Below are positions 25,197-34,137 of a DNA stretch of 64,000 bases, one piece after another. Each line of letters opens with the position of its first letter. The first letter of the stretch is position 1. Source of the DNA: Vibrio mangrovi (lineage in GTDB: Bacteria > Pseudomonadota > Gammaproteobacteria > Enterobacterales > Vibrionaceae); assembly GCF_024346955.1 (NCBI RefSeq), contig NZ_AP024884.1:496001-560000 (forward strand), written 5' to 3'. The position numbers and the translations under genes were made by a program. The notes under the pieces were generated by a model. It worked only from the letters and a program-made list of their open reading frames with translations. It ran no database searches and had not been told where the DNA came from.

Positions 25197-28100
25197 CTAT
25201 CCCATTTGTGCCAGAGCCAGATTTTTTGCGGTGGAGAAGTCCAGTTTACCGCTGCCCAGTAGCGGAATGTTTGCCACCTGCATGATCTTATTGGGAAGCA
25301 TCAGTGACGGCATGCCTTTCTGCATCAGAAGTTTCTTTACTTCACCCGGTTCTAAACTCTGATCAACCAGCATCACAATCTGTTCGCCTTTTTTCTCATC
25401 CGGCAAATTGATAGCTACCAGACCCGATTCCGGTTGATCAAGCAGCTCGCGGGCATATTGTTCAACCGCACCTAAGCTCACCATTTCTCCGCCCAGTTTG
25501 GCAAAACGTGAATAGCGATCCACGATAGTCAGATAACCATCATCATCCAGATGACCTTTGTCTCCGGTTTTATACCAGCGTTGCCCGTCAATTCTGACGA
25601 CAACTTCGTCAGTTTTTTCCGGATCATTCAGATAACCCTGCATGATCTGTGCTCCGCCGATAAGGATCAGGCCATCTTCTCCGGCAGGTAACGGGGCGAG
25701 AGTTACCGGATCAACAATTTTAAATGTGGTGCCGGGCAGGGCCAGACCAACGGTTCCTTCGCGGGCCGCTTCCTGAATAAATCCTTCTGTGCGGACCAGA
25801 TGTCCCGGCAGATTGACACTGGCGACTGGAGTGGTTTCTGTTGTGCCGTAGCCTTCGAGGACAGGCACCATAAATTTCTGCTGAAATCCGGCTTTGATTT
25901 TACTGTCCAGCTTTTCAGCTCCGGAAACCACCGCTCTCAGTGAACTGAACATCATCGGATTTACACGACGGTTCCGTTGGTACATGCCTAAGAATGTGGA
26001 GGTTGCACACATCAGCGTCGCCTCATATTTAGCCACTGCCCGGGCAATATTCAGGCTGTCAGTCGGATCCGGATGACAAATCACCGGGATTCCTTCAATC
26101 AGCGGTAACATCCCGGTCACTGTCAGACCAAATGCATGGAATAGCGGTAGTGTGGCCATAATTTTGTCGTTGTCCCGGATATTCAGGACATCGGAAACCT
26201 GACGTAAATTTGCCAGAATGTTCTTATGGCTGAGCATGACACCTTTCGGAGCGCCTTCGCTGCCTGAAGAGAACAGGATTGCAGCAGTGTCTTCCCGCTG
26301 CTGTTGCCGACACAGTAACCGGTTGATCCAACGGGCAGGCAGACATTTAACCGCCAGCAGCATCACAACTTTTGCGGCCCGGCTCAGGTTTTCTTTAAAG
26401 TCTTCCAGATAGCAGATCTGACAGCCGCTTAAAATTGTCTGACAGTCGATTCCCCGTTTTTCCAGTTTGGTGATAAAACGTCTGGACGTCACAATACTTT
26501 GAATTGCGGCATTTTCTTTTGCATTACGTAGTGCTTCCAGTGAGGCGGTATAGTTCAGGTTGACCACGGTTTTTCCGGCCATCATGGTTGCCAGATTACT
26601 CATCAGCCCGGCACTTGATGTCGGAACCAGCAATCCTAAGTTTTGCCCCGGTAGTTGCTGGATTTGGCGTTTTAGTAGCAGGCTGCCGACCAGAAACTGG
26701 CTATGTGTGACTGGTTTTCCATGGCTGTCCGCAACAGCCCACTGGCTGGGACGGGCTTTTGCCGTTGAAATCCAGGCTTCGGGTAGTGTATCCAGTGTAT
26801 TAGCGTACTCATTCCAGGTTGCAACCGACATATCAAACACCTTCTGTTTAACTTGTGTTGCTGTTGAGTGAATGTCCATTGCCTGACCGAATGCGATAAT
26901 AACGTCTCGTTTCATTCCGGTTTTTCTTGCTTTTGCCAGACGTTTGCTTGAGCGGGAGAAGAAGCTGCCCCACATACCGCGCAGATAGAAAGGAATAATG
27001 ACACCGTTGGCCTGTTCACAGGCTCGTTCAAAGCCTTTTTTAAATTCTCCCAGTTGACCCAGATGGCTGATACGTCCTTCAGGAAACAGACAGACCAGTT
27101 CTCCCTGATTGAGCAGCGCTGTAATTTTATTCAATGCTTCACGGCTCTGACCTGGAGCGATTGGAATCACCTGGAACAGATCAAACAGCCATTTGAGATA
27201 CCAGCGTTGATAGATCGTTCTGTCCATGACGAAGTGAACCCGGCGTGGTGATGCCATTTGTACAATCGCCCAGTCCAGCCAACTGATATGGTTCCCGAGC
27301 AGCAGTGTTCCCTGACCACCTTCAGGCAAGTTGTTGAATCCCAGAACTTTCAGGCGGTATTTGCGGCCAATCAGTTTGCTCATCACCGAACGTACCAGAA
27401 CTTCCGGTAATAGAATGACAGCCAGCAGAGCAACCAGAGCACTTAGGCCGAACAGTCCCCAGAGAATATAGCTGACATCAAGTTTCAAAGTTGTAAAAGC
27501 AACGGTCAGTGCCAGACACAGCAGCATGCCGACATTCTGGATGAAGTTGTTTCCGGCCAGTACTTTGCCGATCTGCTCTTCTTTGGCGTGAAACTGAATC
27601 AGTGCGTTCAGCGGAACCAGCATGAAAGCACCGCCGACGCCAATGGTCAGGAAGATACAGCCGAGCAGGATGTTTGAAGAAACCTGTGGCAGAAAGAATA
27701 GTCCGGCACAGACAGTCAGAGCTCCGGCGGGAATGAGCGCCAGATTGATGTGATTGACGGAATGCTTTGATGCAAATGAAGAGCCGATCATCATCCCGAT
27801 GATTGCCATTGCAATGATACTTTGAATGATGAAGGTATTTTCCATACCAAGGTGACTTTTTGCATAAGCAGGGAAGGCAGCAATCATCACCTGGCTGATG
27901 GAAAGGAACAGGGTCAGACCGATGACTGACTGCCAAATCGCTTTTTCCCGGAACAGTAAGCGGAGGTTTTGGCTGAGGGTTTTTCCCTGTACATATTCTT
28001 TCCAGGCAAATGCCGGCACTCTCGCCTGATGTTGATCGCCATATTGAGGTGTGTGTCCCTGTAAGCGTGTCTGTCCCGGTAAACGAAATGCCAGCAGACA

Positions 28101-28685
28101 TTCGATCACCGAACCGATAACCAATAGCCAGCCTAACGGGGCTATATCCTGAAGAATAGCGTCCGGCTGAGCTGGTGTGTCAGGGGAAAGCTTCAGTTCA
28201 AACAGGGCAGAAAAAACGGCACTTCCGGCTAAAATCGCGATCATCGATACTGCCTGAACCCAGGCATTACCGCTACTGAGTCTTTCTGCTCCCACCAATT
28301 CACGGATATAACCATATTTGGCCGGAGAGTAGAGTGCACTCTGTACTGCCAGTATGAATGTCAGAGTGAAGGCAGCATGAAACCAGCCCCGATAATAACA
28401 GAGGGTGATCATTAGGGTGATCAGCACGGCAAACAGGGCACTAATCTTCATAACTCTGGTTTTTGAATAGCGATCCGAAAGAAACCCTGACGGGGTAAAC
28501 AATAAGACGAAAGGTAACAGAATCAAGGCATTGACAATTGCAGTCATCAGAACTTGCTGATGATCAGACAATGTTTTAAACAGGGTATTCTGCACGACGA
28601 TTTTATGACCTAAATCGACAAAAGCGTTCATGAAGGCAACCCATAGAAAGGTGATAAATCCTCTGACGGTCGTTGCATTATTCAT
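25197..28685 (-). CDS. aas: Fused lysophospholipid transporter / acyl-ACP phospholipid O-acyltransferase (LplT-Aas)
   Basis: This 1162-residue inner-membrane protein joins three domains that recycle lysophospholipids. Residues 1 to about 400 are an MFS-type flippase like LplT. Residues about 435-640 are a PlsC acyltransferase with the HX4D motif (GNHISWLDW) and FPEGRIS. The rest is an acyl-ACP synthetase with AMP-binding motifs (ILFSSGSEGAPKGVMLSHKN, GYGTTETT, YKTGDKG). In E. coli LplT and Aas are separate neighbouring genes, so this is a natural fusion that is widespread in other proteobacteria. A GGAG 8 bases upstream favours the ATG at 28685 over one 33 bases earlier. A large inverted repeat lies just upstream. 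Confidence 0.95.
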   Translation of the reverse strand: MNNATTVRGFITFLWVAFMNAFVDLGHKIVVQNTLFKTLSDHQQVLMTAIVNALILLPFVLLFTPSGFLSDRYSKTRVMKISALFAVLITLMITLCYYRGWFHAAFTLTFILAVQSALYSPAKYGYIRELVGAERLSSGNAWVQAVSMIAILAGSAVFSALFELKLSPDTPAQPDAILQDIAPLGWLLVIGSVIECLLAFRLPGQTRLQGHTPQYGDQHQARVPAFAWKEYVQGKTLSQNLRLLFREKAIWQSVIGLTLFLSISQVMIAAFPAYAKSHLGMENTFIIQSIIAMAIIGMMIGSSFASKHSVNHINLALIPAGALTVCAGLFFLPQVSSNILLGCIFLTIGVGGAFMLVPLNALIQFHAKEEQIGKVLAGNNFIQNVGMLLCLALTVAFTTLKLDVSYILWGLFGLSALVALLAVILLPEVLVRSVMSKLIGRKYRLKVLGFNNLPEGGQGTLLLGNHISWLDWAIVQMASPRRVHFVMDRTIYQRWYLKWLFDLFQVIPIAPGQSREALNKITALLNQGELVCLFPEGRISHLGQLGEFKKGFERACEQANGVIIPFYLRGMWGSFFSRSSKRLAKARKTGMKRDVIIAFGQAMDIHSTATQVKQKVFDMSVATWNEYANTLDTLPEAWISTAKARPSQWAVADSHGKPVTHSQFLVGSLLLKRQIQQLPGQNLGLLVPTSSAGLMSNLATMMAGKTVVNLNYTASLEALRNAKENAAIQSIVTSRRFITKLEKRGIDCQTILSGCQICYLEDFKENLSRAAKVVMLLAVKCLPARWINRLLCRQQQREDTAAILFSSGSEGAPKGVMLSHKNILANLRQVSDVLNIRDNDKIMATLPLFHAFGLTVTGMLPLIEGIPVICHPDPTDSLNIARAVAKYEATLMCATSTFLGMYQRNRRVNPMMFSSLRAVVSGAEKLDSKIKAGFQQKFMVPVLEGYGTTETTPVASVNLPGHLVRTEGFIQEAAREGTVGLALPGTTFKIVDPVTLAPLPAGEDGLILIGGAQIMQGYLNDPEKTDEVVVRIDGQRWYKTGDKGHLDDDGYLTIVDRYSRFAKLGGEMVSLGAVEQYARELLDQPESGLVAINLPDEKKGEQIVMLVDQSLEPGEVKKLLMQKGMPSLMLPNKIMQVANIPLLGSGKLDFSTAKNLALAQMG

Positions 28686-28701
28686 ACTTAATCTCCAATG
28701 T

Positions 28702-28753
28702 AATCGAACAGTGTTCAATTGATGGATTGAATGTAATTGAACGCTGTTCGATT
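28702..28753. promoter_or_regulatory. Long inverted-repeat operator upstream of aas
   Basis: AATCGAACAGTGTTCAATT (28702-28720) and AATTGAACGCTGTTCGATT (28735-28753) are 19-bp inverted arms with one mismatch and a 14-bp spacer. Each arm is itself a near-palindrome around GAACA.TGTTC, so this looks like two adjacent dimer sites, as for TetR-type regulators of fatty-acid genes (inference). Confidence 0.6.
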
Positions 28754-29362
28754 GTAAAGAGGAATTTTTAATTATTCTTATTGGAGTTTTATGAAAACTA
28801 ACGGTAAGTGATTATTTCATTAGTGAAATATATGATTTTATTTTTGGATTATTATCGGATTTTGAAGTGAAATAGCAGTGAACGTTGGTGAATATTCTGT
28901 AAATATTAGCCTACATGATAAAAACCGCTTGTGAATGATGCTTCTGGGAAAAGGGTTATTTATTGACCTTGGTCATTGCATGGGAGTATTTTGAGGCGAG
29001 TAAGTCAGAAGGTTTTTCCTTTCCAAATTCAGGCAGCTCATGTGAACACTCACAATCAGAGATGTCCGGGATGAAACTCCTGAGCGGATTCCGACGAAAC
29101 TAAACTGACATCTGTCGTTTTTGTTAATTTGGGAGTCGCTTGAGCATGCTATGTTGTGCAATCAGATAAATAACCTAACATTTCCGTCAATTCTCCGCTG
29201 GCTGGCACCATTTATTTTTGGATCTGGCGTTTATATCGGCTCTGCTTTGCGAAGTAGTGACTTTATCGGAGAATAACATATTGATAAATAAAAAGTCCTG
29301 AAAATTTGATATGAAATAGGGTCACGAAAGCTGTATTACGGAAATAGGGAAAGGGAATGCCA
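28754..29362. other. Intergenic region between aas and the molybdopterin oxidoreductase gene
   Basis: About 600 bases with no believable gene. The palindrome TGACCTTGGTCA lies at 28964-28975. The minus-strand frame 28973-29161 lacks coding character. Confidence 0.45.
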
Positions 29363-29422
29363 CTCCGGGGTAAACCGGAGCCTGATTGGTTTTACCTGAT
29401 ACTGATGCGTTCGTCAGTATCA
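29363..29422 (+). ncRNA. Structured 5' leader of the molybdopterin oxidoreductase gene
   Basis: Two perfect hairpins lie in tandem just before the gene: CTCCGG/CCGGAG (29363-29380) and TGATACTGA/TCAGTATCA (29397-29422, 8-nt loop). They lie 13-73 bases before the ATG. The context (a molybdenum-cofactor enzyme) makes a Moco-type riboswitch worth testing, but I could not match its consensus by eye. Confidence 0.35.
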
Positions 29423-29435
29423 TGGGAATTGGCGG

Positions 29436-31787
29436 ATGTCGTCTGAACATCAAGGACAAGAAGAGAAGCAAATGAGTTATAAAGAATATTCAGGTTCTGC
29501 CGGCGGATGGGGAGCTTTAAAAGCCACAACCCAGCATTTGTTCAAAAGTCAGAATGTAGCAAAAAACATATCAAACCTCCTTCGGACCAATCAGGATCAC
29601 GGTTTTGACTGTCCGGGATGTGCCTGGGGCGAAAAAGGTGTTCCCGGGCGTTTTCGTTTTTGTGAAAACGGTGCCAAGGCGGTGAACTGGGAAGCAACAT
29701 CCCGGCGGGTCGGCCGTGAATTTTTTGCTCAGTATTCTGTCGAGTGGCTCAATAAGCAGACAGATTATTTCCTTGAATATCAGGGACGTCTGAATGAGCC
29801 GATGAGCTATAACCCGGAAACGGATCACTACGAGCCGATCAGTTGGGAAGACGCCTATGAGATGATCGCCAGCTATCTGAATCTGCTTGATGATCCGAAT
29901 CAGGCTGAGTTTTATACCTCGGGTCGGGCCAGTAATGAAGCTGCTTTCGTGTATCAGTTGTTTGCCCGTCGTTTCGGAACCAATAATTTCCCTGACTGTT
30001 CAAACATGTGCCATGAATCAACCAGTCACGCATTAGGTAAAACCATTGGTATCGGGAAAGGCACAATTTCTATTGATGATTTTGAAAAAGCCGATGCGAT
30101 TTTTCTGTTCGGACAGAATCCCGGCACGAATCATCCCCGTATGCTGGAAACTCTGAGTGCTGCATTCCGGCGAGGTGCCAGAGTTGTGGCCTTTAACAAT
30201 CTCAAAGAGCGTGGACTGGAACGCTTTACCAATCCTCAACACTCTTTTGAAATGCTCAGTAATGGATCGACACCAACTACCAGTGATTACTTTATGCCAA
30301 AACTGGGAGGTGATATGGCGGTGATCCGAGGCATGGTGAAAGTGCTGCTGGGGCATCATCAGGAAGCGGTCAAACGCGGAGAGTCTGTCTTTGATCTAGT
30401 GTTTATCGAACAACAGACACAGGGAATGGCGGCGTATCTCGAACAAGTTGAAGCGACGCCCTGGTCGACGATTATCCAGCAATCCGGTCTGACTCAGGAT
30501 GAGATTACTCAGGCAGCTGAAATTTATCTGCGGGCAGAAAGACGGATTGTGACGTGGGCGATGGGAATTACCCAACATAAGCACTCGGTTGCAACGATTG
30601 AAGAGCTGGTTAACCTGCAACTGCTGTTCGGGCAGGTTGGTAAGCCGGGAGCCGGATTATGCCCGGTTCGCGGCCACTCGAATGTGCAGGGCGATCGGAC
30701 GGTTGGGATTAACGAGAAACCACCTCAGGCGTTTCTGGATAATATTGAAAAAGTATTCGGGTTCCGCCCGCCGCAGACGCATGGTCATAATGTACATAAT
30801 GCATTACAGGCGATGGCGCGTGGTGACAGCAAAGTTTTTATCGGCCTGGGTGGTAATCTGGTAGCAGCTGCTCCGGATACTGATCGGGTCGCTCAGGCAA
30901 TACGTCGCTGTGATCTGACGGTTCATATTGCAACTAAGCTGAACCGCAGTCATGTGAATCCCGGTCAGGCATCATTGATACTGCCTTGTTTTGGCCGGAC
31001 AGATATTGATATGCAGGCTGGTGGTGAACAGAGAGTTACCGTCGAAGACTCATTTTCTATGGTGCATGCTTCATCCGGACGAGTTGATATGAGTGGTGAG
31101 TCTATTCATTCGGAAGTGGCGATTCTGGTCGGAATAGCCAAGGCGACGCTCGGGGCTCAGAACCCGGTCGACTGGCAGTCACTGGCCGATAATTATGATC
31201 ATATTCGTGATTTGATTGAAAAGACAATTCCCGGCTTTGAGAACTTCAACCAGCGTCTTGAAGTTCCCGGTGGATTCTATCTGGGGAACAGTGCCAGAGA
31301 ACTGAACTGGAAAACTGCATCGGGGAAAGCACAAATAGTTACGAATGAGCTACCGGAACATGTGCTACCTTTCGACCCGCAGAGTATGACGGATAAACCG
31401 GTATTTATTCTTCAGACGATGCGTTCGCATGATCAGTACAACACCACCGTTTATGGTTATGATGACCGTTACCGGGGCATCCGGGGAGAGCGTAATGTGA
31501 TCTTCCTGAATCCGAAAGATATTCAACTGCTGGGATTAAATCCGGAAGACAGAGTGGATATCGAAACGATATGGACCGATGATGTTGAGCGGAAAATTTA
31601 TAATTTTAAGGTCGTGCCTTACCAAATCCCGCAGGGGAATGTTGCTGCTTATTTCCCTGAAGCTAATGCATTGATCCCACTGGAAAGTAAAGGTGACTGG
31701 AGCGATACGCCTACGTCAAAAGCTGTCGCAGTGGTGTTGATTCCGGCGCAGAATGAACCTCTGTTGATTAACGGCTCTGCATCATAA
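29436..31787 (+). CDS. FdhF/YdeP family molybdopterin oxidoreductase
   Basis: This is a soluble, 783-residue member of the bis-molybdopterin guanine dinucleotide enzyme family. The N-terminal region (GFDCPGCAWGEKG...RFCENGAKA) is that of the YdeP branch. Cofactor-binding blocks follow, such as YTSGRASNEAAFVYQLFARRFGTNNFPDCSNMCHE and FLFGQNPGTNHPRM, with the molydopterin dinucleotide-binding domain at the C-terminus (about residues 650-770). YdeP-type proteins are linked to acid resistance in E. coli, but their reaction is unsettled. A second ATG at 29472 is possible. It converges on a gene for a Fer2/GltD-type flavoprotein that could be its electron partner (inference). Confidence 0.88.
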   Translation: MSSEHQGQEEKQMSYKEYSGSAGGWGALKATTQHLFKSQNVAKNISNLLRTNQDHGFDCPGCAWGEKGVPGRFRFCENGAKAVNWEATSRRVGREFFAQYSVEWLNKQTDYFLEYQGRLNEPMSYNPETDHYEPISWEDAYEMIASYLNLLDDPNQAEFYTSGRASNEAAFVYQLFARRFGTNNFPDCSNMCHESTSHALGKTIGIGKGTISIDDFEKADAIFLFGQNPGTNHPRMLETLSAAFRRGARVVAFNNLKERGLERFTNPQHSFEMLSNGSTPTTSDYFMPKLGGDMAVIRGMVKVLLGHHQEAVKRGESVFDLVFIEQQTQGMAAYLEQVEATPWSTIIQQSGLTQDEITQAAEIYLRAERRIVTWAMGITQHKHSVATIEELVNLQLLFGQVGKPGAGLCPVRGHSNVQGDRTVGINEKPPQAFLDNIEKVFGFRPPQTHGHNVHNALQAMARGDSKVFIGLGGNLVAAAPDTDRVAQAIRRCDLTVHIATKLNRSHVNPGQASLILPCFGRTDIDMQAGGEQRVTVEDSFSMVHASSGRVDMSGESIHSEVAILVGIAKATLGAQNPVDWQSLADNYDHIRDLIEKTIPGFENFNQRLEVPGGFYLGNSARELNWKTASGKAQIVTNELPEHVLPFDPQSMTDKPVFILQTMRSHDQYNTTVYGYDDRYRGIRGERNVIFLNPKDIQLLGLNPEDRVDIETIWTDDVERKIYNFKVVPYQIPQGNVAAYFPEANALIPLESKGDWSDTPTSKAVAVVLIPAQNEPLLINGSAS

Positions 31788-31792
31788 TGATC

Positions 31793-31824
31793 ACAACAGG
31801 GCAGAGGTGTATCTGCCCTGTTGT
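31793..31824. terminator. Hairpin between convergent oxidoreductase genes
   Basis: 13-bp perfect stem ACAACAGGGCAGA/TCTGCCCTGTTGT with a 6-nt loop. The T-tract is weak, but the position between convergent stops fits a terminator. Confidence 0.75.
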
Positions 31825-31845
31825 TCCGTTGGTGTGATGAATAAT

Positions 31846-33726
31846 TTAAATAGTCTTTGTTGCGTGTGGCAGCAACGACTTGTCGACATGATATTCCGTT
31901 GCGTAGTGGCGGAGTTTACAGTCGTTTCCGTCAGGACAACCACAGCTCAGGCAACGGCGGGCTTCATTGATAGCAACCTGATCCGTGAACCCTTTTTCTA
32001 CCTCTTTAAAATTGAGCCGTCGTTCTTCCAGCGTCAATTCCGGCATTCTGGCTCGCAGAATTTGCCCTAAAGCCAGTGCTATCGCGTGCTCAACCTGTTC
32101 CGGGGTTTCCCCATGAACAATTGAACGGAGTTCGTCTTTTAGTTTCTCGATATGCTCAGGCCGGATCAGATGACTTCTGGTGATATTTCTTTCCCGGAAA
32201 GATTCTGTATAGAGTGTCTCCATATCTCCTCCGAGAAAACGATCAATCCCGTATGCTGCTTTGCGCCCATCGGCAACAGCCTCAACAGCAGTTGCCGGAC
32301 CCCGGCGGAAATCACCGATTGCAAAAATATTGCGGGAGCCGGAGAACATATTGTCTTCATCAACATCAATGGTTTTATAACGGTTGAGCGGGAGTTCAAT
32401 ATTGTCGTTATCAAGGAAACTGACATCGGTCTGCTGTGAAATCGCAGATATTACGGTGTCAAAAGATTCAGTGATGAATTCACCGGTTGGCTGCGGGCGT
32501 CTTCGCCCGGAAGCATCCGGTTCTCCCAATGCCATTTTTTCCAGTTTTACCTGGCAGACCCGGCCATTCTGATCGGCGATATTTTCGACCGGATTGGTCA
32601 GGAAATAAAATTGTACGCCTTCGTGTTCGGCTTCTTCAATCTCATAATCTTCTGCCGGCATTTCTCCCCGGGAGCGACGATAGATAATAGTTGCCTGTGC
32701 TCCCAGACGGAGTGCTGTCCGGGCACAGTCGATTGCGGTGTTTCCGCCACCGATCACCGCGACATTCTGACCAACGGTACAATGCTGTTCCAGCATATGA
32801 TCTTTAAGGAAATCCACACCAAGATAACAACCGTCAAGATCGCTGCCGGGATAATCCATACCGCTGGCCTGCGACGCACCGATTGCCAGGCAGACGGCAT
32901 CATAAGTTTCACTGAGCTTCGAAAGCGGGAAATCTCTTCCGAGCTTCTGATCGGTTTTGATTTGCATACCATTCTGGCACATCAGATCAATTTCCTGATC
33001 CAGAATATCTTTTGGCAGCCGGTACTCGGGAATACCATAGCGTAACCATCCACCTGCCTGTGGCATTGCTTCAAATACCGTGACATCATAACCTTCATTG
33101 GTCAGGAAATAGCCACAGCTCAGCCCACCCGGTCCGGCACCGACAACCGCAATTTTCTTATGTTTATCTGCTTTTCGGGGTGGGTTGTAAGAGTGAAACG
33201 CGGCTAAATCATGATCGGCAGCATGGCGTTTTAACTGACGGATTGCGAGTGGTTCATCCAATTGCTTGCGCTGGCACCCGGACTCACAGAAAGCCGGACA
33301 GACCCGACCGATTGACAGTGGCATCGGTAGTGTTTTCTTGATCACGGCAATGGCTTGCTGGTATTCACCCTGTGCGATCAAGGCTAAATATTGCTGAATA
33401 TCGACATGAGCCGGACAGGCTGCCTGACATGGTGGTTCACTACAAATGATATTCGGTTGGGACAAGATGTTCTGCAGGTGTTTTTTTCTGCGTTCTGATA
33501 GGAGATTCGACGTGGTTATGATCATCATCCCTTCTGCCGGAGTTTCCTGACAGGCTTGAACAATACCTGAGCCATGGATTTCAACCTCACATAACTCACA
33601 ATGTTGATGGATGCCGTCAGTATCACATAGTGAAGGAAGCGTAATACCACAGATTCTTGCCGCGCTGAGCAGTGTTTGATTCGGATCGACTGAATAAGCT
33701 GCTCCATCGATCGTAATGTTCACCAT
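31846..33726 (-). CDS. Fer2-GltD-type NAD(P)-dependent iron-sulfur flavoprotein
   Basis: This 626-residue protein joins an N-terminal [2Fe-2S]/Fer2-like domain (TLLSAARICGITLPSLCD, HCELCEV) to a glutamate-synthase small-subunit module. That module has 4Fe-4S ligands (CSEPPCQAACPAH, GRVCPAFCESGCQR), FAD-binding GAGPGGLSCGYFL and NAD(P)-binding GGGNTAIDCARTALRLGA. A C-terminal Cys cluster (CLSCGCPDGNDCKLR) follows. Such proteins pass electrons between NAD(P)H and iron-sulfur partners, including formate dehydrogenases. A GGAGAG before the ATG at 33726 fixes the start; the frame is open 60 bases further upstream. It ends 58 bases from the stop of the convergent YdeP-like gene, so a joint redox role is possible but not shown. 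Confidence 0.85.
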   Translation of the reverse strand: MVNITIDGAAYSVDPNQTLLSAARICGITLPSLCDTDGIHQHCELCEVEIHGSGIVQACQETPAEGMMIITTSNLLSERRKKHLQNILSQPNIICSEPPCQAACPAHVDIQQYLALIAQGEYQQAIAVIKKTLPMPLSIGRVCPAFCESGCQRKQLDEPLAIRQLKRHAADHDLAAFHSYNPPRKADKHKKIAVVGAGPGGLSCGYFLTNEGYDVTVFEAMPQAGGWLRYGIPEYRLPKDILDQEIDLMCQNGMQIKTDQKLGRDFPLSKLSETYDAVCLAIGASQASGMDYPGSDLDGCYLGVDFLKDHMLEQHCTVGQNVAVIGGGNTAIDCARTALRLGAQATIIYRRSRGEMPAEDYEIEEAEHEGVQFYFLTNPVENIADQNGRVCQVKLEKMALGEPDASGRRRPQPTGEFITESFDTVISAISQQTDVSFLDNDNIELPLNRYKTIDVDEDNMFSGSRNIFAIGDFRRGPATAVEAVADGRKAAYGIDRFLGGDMETLYTESFRERNITRSHLIRPEHIEKLKDELRSIVHGETPEQVEHAIALALGQILRARMPELTLEERRLNFKEVEKGFTDQVAINEARRCLSCGCPDGNDCKLRHYATEYHVDKSLLPHATKTI

Positions 33727-34137
33727 GATGACTCTCCATTGTTTTCCGATATTCAGATCATAAACAGTGTGATCGTCCTGACGCATGACTCATTATTTAC
33801 TGATGAGTATGACGGAATAGATAAAGGTATGCTCGCATTTTGGTGTATTTTTGGGATGAGTAACGGTGATGATTTGTAATCCTAATGGACGAATTTGAAT
33901 TCATTAACTCACCAGATAATCCACCAATATAATATATCTACCTGAAAGTATTCATGAAAATGGACAATAGATCACTGTTGTTCTGCTTTTTGCGTATGCT
34001 ATTTCATTTCACACATGTGCACAAGCACGAATAGGCCCGATGAGATTGTGGATAACGTATGAGTGACAGGTCTGAAATTGTCATACAGCTTCCGGATTTT
34101 CCGGAAGCTGTATGTATTAGTGAGTGGTTTGAATGAT
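33727..34137. other. Intergenic region with a strong hairpin
   Basis: No gene seen. ATACAGCTTCCGG/CCGGAAGCTGTAT (34082-34094 with 34100-34112) is a 13-bp stem with a 5-nt loop just after the stop of the binding-protein gene, probably its terminator. Confidence 0.6.

Noticed and set aside
28964..28975. TGACCTTGGTCA palindrome as a possible FNR box
   Set aside because: TTGAC-CTTG-GTCAT matches only part of the TTGAT-N4-ATCAA consensus, especially in the second half.
28973..29161. 62-codon minus-strand frame upstream of the molybdoenzyme gene
   Set aside because: No ribosome-binding site and no protein-like pattern; it lies in a probable leader and promoter region.
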